Positions 58,873 to 64,000 of a stretch of DNA of 64,000 nt are shown one piece after another. Origin of the DNA: CAZDXJ01 sp050303615 (lineage in GTDB: Bacteria > Pseudomonadota > Gammaproteobacteria > Methylococcales > Methylomonadaceae); assembly GCA_050303615.1 (NCBI GenBank), contig JBNLCC010000095.1, forward strand, positions 56,306-120,305. The letters are read 5' to 3'. The notes below the pieces were generated by a model that saw only the letters and a list, made by a program, of their open reading frames with translations, was not told where the DNA came from and did not search any database. Made by a program: the position numbers and the translations under genes. Position 1 is the first letter of the stretch, and the number at the start of each line of letters is the position of its first letter.

Positions 58873-59691
58873 CTATAAGCTAAAGTCAATGCTATCCAGT
58901 TCTTCCTCAAGCGAGGATAAAACCGCTTTGCCGTTTTTTAGCTTTGTAGCATCTAGTTCCGGTTGTTCACCGTTGATCAATACCGACCGGCGCTGCAACA
59001 GTTTTTTCAACTTGACTCGTTCACTGACGGAAAAATGCCAGGTTCGGATCAATGTTTCATACAATTCGCAATCCTCATAATCAACCGCTTGCGTTAGAGC
59101 GACCATTTCTTCGATTAGCGTTTCCAATATCCTGATGCTTTGTGCAAGCCAGCGGGAAACCTGTTCCGGCTTGATATCCGAAGTAGGTGCCAGTTCATTA
59201 TCCGAGATTACCTTGATGCACTGAATCAATTCACCGGAGGTAAAACGGGCTGCGGTTTCATAGAAAGCGGACGCTTCCATATCATAGAGGAAGCCCTGCT
59301 GGTACTGTTCGTGCGGTTTTGCGACCGTACAGCATGTGGCAGTTGGACAAGGGGCGCTATAGATCAATTGCGGATAGAAATTTTTTCCGCTATCGGCATC
59401 GGTAATTTTTTCGGTAATGAATACATCGCCCAGCGAACCGCACTGATGTCCCGCAATACCGATATTTAAAATAACCGGACTTTGCTGCTTGTCGATCAAC
59501 GCGAGAGTGTAGGCTACTGCTGCCGCCATGGCCGCTTTGCCCGGTCCGGTTACGGTAAGGCTGTAATCGCAGTTTCGATAAATTGCAAACTCACTGAAAA
59601 GCGGCTCTTTTTTCAGTGCGAAATGGGCAATCAAAGGTTTTGCTTCGCAGGGCAGCGCCGCAAATAAAAATACTTTGGCAGGGTTTTGCAT
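58873..59691 (-). CDS. nucleoside phosphorylase-like protein (MTA/SAH nucleosidase superfamily)
   Basis: 272 residues from the ATG at 59691. PNP/UDP-type fold: start VFLFAALPCEAKPLIAHF, nucleobase loop NIGIAGHQCGSLGDVF, the purine-site motif YDMEASAFYETA with its Glu, and CIKVISDNE with the catalytic Asp. This is the pattern of MTA/SAH nucleosidases and related nucleosidases, but a C-terminal extension of about 75 residues makes it longer than Pfs (232). It may act on a related nucleoside. It follows the GT2 gene by eight bases on the same strand. Confidence 0.78.
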   Translation of the reverse strand: MQNPAKVFLFAALPCEAKPLIAHFALKKEPLFSEFAIYRNCDYSLTVTGPGKAAMAAAVAYTLALIDKQQSPVILNIGIAGHQCGSLGDVFITEKITDADSGKNFYPQLIYSAPCPTATCCTVAKPHEQYQQGFLYDMEASAFYETAARFTSGELIQCIKVISDNELAPTSDIKPEQVSRWLAQSIRILETLIEEMVALTQAVDYEDCELYETLIRTWHFSVSERVKLKKLLQRRSVLINGEQPELDATKLKNGKAVLSSLEEELDSIDFSL

Positions 59692-59698
59692 AGTGAGT

Positions 59699-60574
59699 TT
59701 AGGTAACAGGCAGGTTTGCGGATTGCGCGGTGGAAGGCAACTGTTCATTGTGCGGGGCCTGGTAGCGATGCAGTAATTCCTGGCAGGTTTGGATTTCCTG
59801 TTGCTTGCCGCGTTTTTTTGCTCCCTGCAGATAAATATTGAGCTTATCGACCAGCATTGCGATAGCCGCCTGCCGGTCCTGTTGCCGTAAACCCGGATCG
59901 CCGATGATTTTTTGCAGGGCTGTTATTCTGAAGCGGTCCATACCCCAATATTTCCTCGAAAGCTGGTCAGAGTGGCCGCCATATTTGATGATGAGCGGTT
60001 GCTCAAGAAATAGCACCGGATAACGCGCAGTGATCCGCAACCAAAGGTCGTAGTCTTCACAGGCGGGGAGGCTTTCATCAAACAGTCCGACATGCTCGAA
60101 AATGGAACGATGAATAATGATTGATGACGGTGACATGGCGCACAACGGCAAGCAATGCCGGAAGATCCAGCCGCCTTGTTTGGCATGTTTGCGCTTTGCA
60201 TTGAACCGGCGGCCGTTACGTATCCATATTTCCTCGGTATGGCAGATTTTCAGTTGCGGCTGGTCAAGCAAAGCGGTCATTTGTTTTTCCAACTTATCCG
60301 GCAGCCATTCGTCATCGGAATCGAGAAATGCCAGCCATTCCCCCCGACTCTGTCCGATGCCGCGGTTTCTAGCGTTGCTGACCCCGCTGTTTTCCTGGTA
60401 CTGATAAGTTACCTGCGGAAACTCGTTGCGCACCATGGCGTGCGTTTGATCCGTGGAACCGTCATCAACCACAATCACTTCGTCAGCTGGCAGGGTTTGT
60501 GCGCTGACTGACTTTAGCGCGCGTTTGAGAAGGTCCCGGCGGTTATGGCTGGGCACAATGACCGATAAATTCAC
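59699..60574 (-). CDS. family-2 glycosyltransferase
   Basis: 291 residues from a GTG at 60574. GT-A fold: VNLSVIVPSHNRRDLLKRAL at the start, VIVVDDGSTDQT with the first Asp pair, SNARNRGIGQSRGEWLAFLDSDDEW with the DxD-like motif, and SLPACEDYDLWLRI. It transfers a sugar to a surface glycan, substrate unknown. It is divergent from rsd and just upstream of the nucleosidase-like gene. Confidence 0.9.
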   Translation of the reverse strand: MNLSVIVPSHNRRDLLKRALKSVSAQTLPADEVIVVDDGSTDQTHAMVRNEFPQVTYQYQENSGVSNARNRGIGQSRGEWLAFLDSDDEWLPDKLEKQMTALLDQPQLKICHTEEIWIRNGRRFNAKRKHAKQGGWIFRHCLPLCAMSPSSIIIHRSIFEHVGLFDESLPACEDYDLWLRITARYPVLFLEQPLIIKYGGHSDQLSRKYWGMDRFRITALQKIIGDPGLRQQDRQAAIAMLVDKLNIYLQGAKKRGKQQEIQTCQELLHRYQAPHNEQLPSTAQSANLPVT

Positions 60575-60666
60575 TTCATAATTCCTTTATATTTTAAATA
60601 ATTGTTGAATTATTATAATAATTGACTTAAATTTATAGTCGTAACTGTATAAAAAAGGGGGAGCCT

Positions 60667-61113
60667 ATGTCCGCCACTAATAAAATTGCCGAAAAACGGC
60701 ATCAACAAGCTGATATACTGATTAACGAATTGTTGGAAGAACGACACCAAGTCTGGTCTCTATATTGCAGGGTAGCAGAACTGAAGCCCTTTGTCTGCAA
60801 CCGGCAGGTCAAGTCCAAACTGGCTGAGTTTTCACAACTGTTGATAGATTATATCTCGTTAGGCCATTTCGGTATTTACCAGCGTATTCTGGAATGTAAG
60901 GAACAGCGCAGCCAGATTTTCAAGTTAGCTGAGGAGATGTATCCGCGGTTCGTTAAAACCACTGAAGCGGCCGTTTCTTTTAATGATAAATACGACCACA
61001 CCGAAAACAGTAAACTTATCGAACAACTGGAACAGGATTTGTCGACACTGGGTGAAAATTTGGCGCAAAGAATCGATATGGAGGATCGGTTGTGTGAAAT
61101 GATTTCACACTAG
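60667..61113 (+). CDS. rsd: Rsd/AlgQ-family anti-sigma-70 regulator
   Basis: 148 residues, helical. The diagnostic block LLIDYISLGHFGIYQRILE (about 57-75) matches E. coli Rsd SLVDYLSAGHFSIYERIL; YPRFVKTTEAAVSFNDKYD and the C-terminal GENLAQRIDMEDRLCEM also fit. Rsd holds sigma-70 away from the core polymerase in stationary phase and is called AlgQ in Pseudomonas. Good ribosome site (GGGGGAG). Monocistronic. Confidence 0.9.
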   Translation: MSATNKIAEKRHQQADILINELLEERHQVWSLYCRVAELKPFVCNRQVKSKLAEFSQLLIDYISLGHFGIYQRILECKEQRSQIFKLAEEMYPRFVKTTEAAVSFNDKYDHTENSKLIEQLEQDLSTLGENLAQRIDMEDRLCEMISH

Positions 61114-61152
61114 CTGTCCGGCCATTTTAGCTTAGGACGCCAGCCAAACCGT

Positions 61153-61198
61153 GCTGCGAGCATTTCATGCTTTACGGTACGTAAATGCCCGTCGCAGC
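61153..61198. repeat. imperfect hairpin between rsd and UPF0182 gene
   Basis: GCTGCGAGCATTT (61153-61165) pairs with AAATGC and TCGCAGC (61183-61188, 61192-61198) apart from a three-base bulge. There is no T run, so it is not a classical terminator. It lies between two convergent genes and could be a REP-like element; only one copy was noticed. Confidence 0.4.
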
Positions 61199-61247
61199 TC
61201 GATATGACCGGCTGAAACCTATCGTTCATCCACGGCGACTTTTTTCC

Positions 61248-63929
61248 TTAGTTTAACTCGGGCTCATCAGGCACATTCACCGGCTCCGTGCTTTCACTGA
61301 CGTCGGCGGTTCCGGAACCGGCGTTTTCTGTTGCTTTTTTCATGAATTTTTGTTGCAGTCGTTGGAATGCGGCGCGCAAGGTTTTTTCCATCACCACCTC
61401 GTTGCCGATTGAAACCAGCACCCGGGTCAATTCCGGAATTTTTGTCTTGGTGGAAATCATATAAACGGGTTGTACATAGAGCACGGAATTTTGTCCCATC
61501 GGTAAAATAATCATTCTGCCGCGTTCCACTTTCGATCCGTGTTGATCCCATAAGGTGAATTGTTCGGAAATCTCCGGATTTTGATCGATCAAGGCATCCA
61601 CCTGAGCCGGACCGTTAACCTGCACATCCTTATGGAACTTGTAGATGGTAATGCCCGGTGAATATTCGGTACCGCAGGTCTTTTTATTGACAATTCCCGC
61701 CGCTCCGATCATGCTGAGATTGTCGCGATGAATCGGTGTCATCGGGTTGATCATCACAAACTCTTCCCGGTTATTGCAGTTACCGAAATCCATGGTTATG
61801 TAATAAGGCAGTACGGGTTCGTTGTTAACATCGGCAAATTGCCAGGTTTCCGCCTGTTCATAAAACAACTGCGGCTCTATCTGGTGGTATTTGGCGTAAA
61901 CGTTCATCTGCAGATAAAAGACATCCCTGGGATAACGCAGATGCCGCTGTAATTCAGGCGGCATTTCCGCCAGTTTTTTAAAGACACCCGGATAGGCCCG
62001 GCTATAGGCGCGAATGAGTGCATCGGTTGGATCGGAAATATAAAAGTTGGTGGTGCCGTCATAGGCATCGACAATAATTTTTACCGAGTTACGGATATAG
62101 TTGAACTGCGCGCTGCCGTCCTGGAAATTCTGCGACGCCTGTTCGGATACCGGATACCAGCTGGACAAGGTGTAAGCGTCCATGATCCAGAACATCCGGT
62201 CTTCGGTGAGCACCAGATAGGGATCGTTGTCCAAATGTAAAAAAGGGGTCAGGGTATTGACCCGTTCCGTGATATTTCTTCGGATACGCATTTTACTTTT
62301 TCTTGAGATATTGACCGAGAAAAAGATCCGCTCATCCTTAAAGTAAAACGCGAACAGCAATTTGCGGAAAAAGGAAGTGATCGGTATCCCGCCATCCCCT
62401 TTATAATCGCCGGTCAATGCCGAGTCGGCGCCGGAAAGGCCAACAATATCGAGTTTGTTGGGCACCACGGCATATTCATATTGTTCCTGGCCGTAATAAA
62501 TATCCGGCTTGTCGATTTTGAAGCCGACACTGGAAAACAGGTTCAAGTCACGCAAAAACCAGACGATCGGTTTGCCTGCATCCTGGGCGGCCGGCGTGAC
62601 AACCGCACCGAAACCGTGGGTATAGCGCAAGTGGATGTTTTCCCAGTTCTGTGCTTCCTTAGGTAATTTGCTGACATTGATTTCCCTTGCGGCGAGATTC
62701 ACCTGCTGCCGGTGTTCGTGCAGGAAATAGCGGTCCTCATCAACGTTAGGGAACGTGTAATAGGGGCGAATGCCCTGCAGTTGCCGATAAACGTCAGTCA
62801 GGAAATTTCTATCCCATACCGGAATATTCTCAAAATGCATCTGGCTTGCCCATTGAGAGATGTCATCGGTAGGGTCGACGGAGACTTTGTAATCGATGGT
62901 TTGTATTTTCTTCAGATCATAGGCCGCCAAAGTGGCTTCAATGTTATTCTTCATGAAATACTGTTCCGTCGTTACCGGGTTGGGTTTGACGATAAATTTG
63001 GTAATCAGTTCGGGAATGAACTGCACGTTACGCAAGCCGACGGCGGCAATAAACAATACCGCAAAAACGATTGCAGCGTTGCGGGAAATACGTCCTCCGG
63101 TATAAAAATAAGTTATTGCTGCCAGAGAGCCGCAGACAAAAGTGACCAGGCCGGTCCAAATTAGCGGTAGTTCGTAGCGTATTTCAACGAAGCCGGGGCC
63201 AAAGAAAACCGGTTCGTGATTATCGTAGTACAGTAACGAAAAACGCTCCAGCATGAACCCCCAGCCCACGAAAAATACGACGAAGCACAACAAAATGGTT
63301 AAATGAATTTTCGCCCCTCTGGGGTATTCCATGCGCTGGTTAGGGACGAAAACATGCTCGATGAAATATAGCAGGGCAACCATTAGGAACAGCAATATCG
63401 CGGTGGTCAGCAGTTCTTTTTGAATAACGATATAAATAGGGTAGGACAGTAAATAAAAACTGACGTCGTTGCCGTAAACCGGTTCGGTAACGCCGGAATC
63501 CCGTCCGAAAACGAAAAGCAATGCCGCTTCCCATTGTTCGTAAAACGGTATCGCGATTACGATGGCCAGTACCAAAGATAACGGGGTATAGATTTTGGTT
63601 GATCCGCGCATGAATTGGTCGGAAAGCCGGTGAAAAAGCTTACGTTTTTCAGAGTCGGCAAACAACTCGTCCGGGGGATTCAGACCTAAATAACGGCTGG
63701 CGATCCAGAAGTGGGAAAAGAAAATACCGAAAAAAATCAGGGTTACGCCGCCGGAGAGAAAAAATCGGTATAACAGCCGCAACCAGAAATAGCCTTCAAA
63801 ATTCAGCGAGCGGAACCACCATAAATCGACAAATAAATGCAGAAAAATAAAGTAGAACGCGACATAAATAATGATGAGCGCCGCGATTGCCGCAACGCTG
63901 AGGGCGGCCAATCGTTTCCAGTTCAGCAT
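61248..63929 (-). CDS. UPF0182 family membrane protein
   Basis: 893 residues, COG1615. Seven or so membrane segments fill the first 300 residues (the WWF motif near residue 38, the EPVFFGPGFVEIRYELPLIW loop), followed by a long extracytoplasmic domain. The typical motifs include YTFPNVDEDRYFLHEHRQQVNLAAREI, ENIHLRYTHGFGAVVTPA, IMDAYTLSSWYPVSEQ, and a C-terminal QQKFMKKA. No function is established for the family. A short acidic/serine tail follows. It is the complete paralogue of the partial gene at 1-881. Upstream region to the window end is AT-rich, with TATAAA-like stretches suitable for a promoter. Confidence 0.95.
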   Translation of the reverse strand: MLNWKRLAALSVAAIAALIIIYVAFYFIFLHLFVDLWWFRSLNFEGYFWLRLLYRFFLSGGVTLIFFGIFFSHFWIASRYLGLNPPDELFADSEKRKLFHRLSDQFMRGSTKIYTPLSLVLAIVIAIPFYEQWEAALLFVFGRDSGVTEPVYGNDVSFYLLSYPIYIVIQKELLTTAILLFLMVALLYFIEHVFVPNQRMEYPRGAKIHLTILLCFVVFFVGWGFMLERFSLLYYDNHEPVFFGPGFVEIRYELPLIWTGLVTFVCGSLAAITYFYTGGRISRNAAIVFAVLFIAAVGLRNVQFIPELITKFIVKPNPVTTEQYFMKNNIEATLAAYDLKKIQTIDYKVSVDPTDDISQWASQMHFENIPVWDRNFLTDVYRQLQGIRPYYTFPNVDEDRYFLHEHRQQVNLAAREINVSKLPKEAQNWENIHLRYTHGFGAVVTPAAQDAGKPIVWFLRDLNLFSSVGFKIDKPDIYYGQEQYEYAVVPNKLDIVGLSGADSALTGDYKGDGGIPITSFFRKLLFAFYFKDERIFFSVNISRKSKMRIRRNITERVNTLTPFLHLDNDPYLVLTEDRMFWIMDAYTLSSWYPVSEQASQNFQDGSAQFNYIRNSVKIIVDAYDGTTNFYISDPTDALIRAYSRAYPGVFKKLAEMPPELQRHLRYPRDVFYLQMNVYAKYHQIEPQLFYEQAETWQFADVNNEPVLPYYITMDFGNCNNREEFVMINPMTPIHRDNLSMIGAAGIVNKKTCGTEYSPGITIYKFHKDVQVNGPAQVDALIDQNPEISEQFTLWDQHGSKVERGRMIILPMGQNSVLYVQPVYMISTKTKIPELTRVLVSIGNEVVMEKTLRAAFQRLQQKFMKKATENAGSGTADVSESTEPVNVPDEPELN

Positions 63930-64000
63930 GCTTTCCTCTTTTGAACTCTGTAACTTGTTATAAATTGTTTTATAGACGGGAATATTACACTAAAGCGTGT

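Noticed and set aside
1..64000. tRNA, rRNA, CRISPR arrays, complete insertion sequences, prophage
   Set aside because: Looked for through intergenic stretches by eye; none seen. A tRNAscan or ISfinder run would settle this.

Overview
The window is an ordinary stretch of chromosome from a gammaproteobacterium. The markers for this are the zapA-6S RNA pair, glnE-ilvE-waaC, a his operon running into tatABC, an Rsd/AlgQ homologue, RdgC, DarP, YgfB and a TonB2-type operon. Base composition looks like mid-40s percent G+C by eye and is fairly even. The mix (UPF0182 proteins, a ThiS-ThiG fusion, DUF3450/TtpC, many surface-polymer genes) resembles a methanotroph of the Methylococcales, but no methane-oxidation gene is present, so that placement is only an inference. 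I see no tRNA, rRNA, CRISPR array, intact insertion sequence or prophage.

Layout. 1-2.6 kb: end-truncated UPF0182 gene, ygfB, a coiled-coil gene with zapA, then 6S RNA. 2.6-11.3 kb: an EVE-domain gene, then on the minus strand ilvA, waaC, ilvE, glnE and a thioredoxin-DsbD-like fusion. 11.5-15.2 kb: pyrE, an orphan secreted cysteine-rich gene with a structured leader, and a dynamin-like GTPase. 15.2-18 kb (minus): trmB, thiS-thiG fusion, DAHP synthase. 18.2-23.1 kb: a tightly overlapped six-gene TonB2 energy-transduction operon. 23.3-28.6 kb: repair and housekeeping genes (dinB, fetB-like, darP, deoxyinosine glycosylase, rdgC). 28.8-34.7 kb: envelope genes, namely two L,D-transpeptidases, an Lpp-like alanine-zipper lipoprotein, phosphoglucomutase, a GDSL hydrolase broken by one in-frame TGA, and a secreted CAP-domain protein. 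34.8-40.2 kb (minus): hisB, a gap, hisHAFIE, tatABC. 40.2-44.5 kb: a strong candidate small RNA, typA, a methyltransferase, a LysR regulator and a small membrane-protein unit. 44.5-49.5 kb (minus): a four-gene polysaccharide-initiation cassette. 49.9-57.8 kb (minus): pepN, a DUF423 gene, moaB, two lipoproteins, a SLC13-type transporter and a secreted protein ending in CxxCH. 58-64 kb: yggS, a nucleoside phosphorylase-like gene, a family-2 glycosyltransferase, rsd and a second, complete UPF0182 gene.

How it fits together. Most units are housekeeping: amino-acid biosynthesis (ilvA, ilvE, his, aroG), nitrogen control (glnE), cell division (zapA), and envelope building and protein export. The parts I rate most worth a second look are noncoding or atypical. 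These are a GGA-rich, terminator-ended RNA between hisB and typA; a second candidate RNA between ilvE and waaC; the orphan cysteine-rich gene with its own promoter, hairpin leader and terminator; the thioredoxin-DsbD-like fusion; the GDSL gene with a stop at its conserved glycine; and an unexplained 590-base region beside the CxxCH-ended protein. No clearly new multi-gene system stands out.
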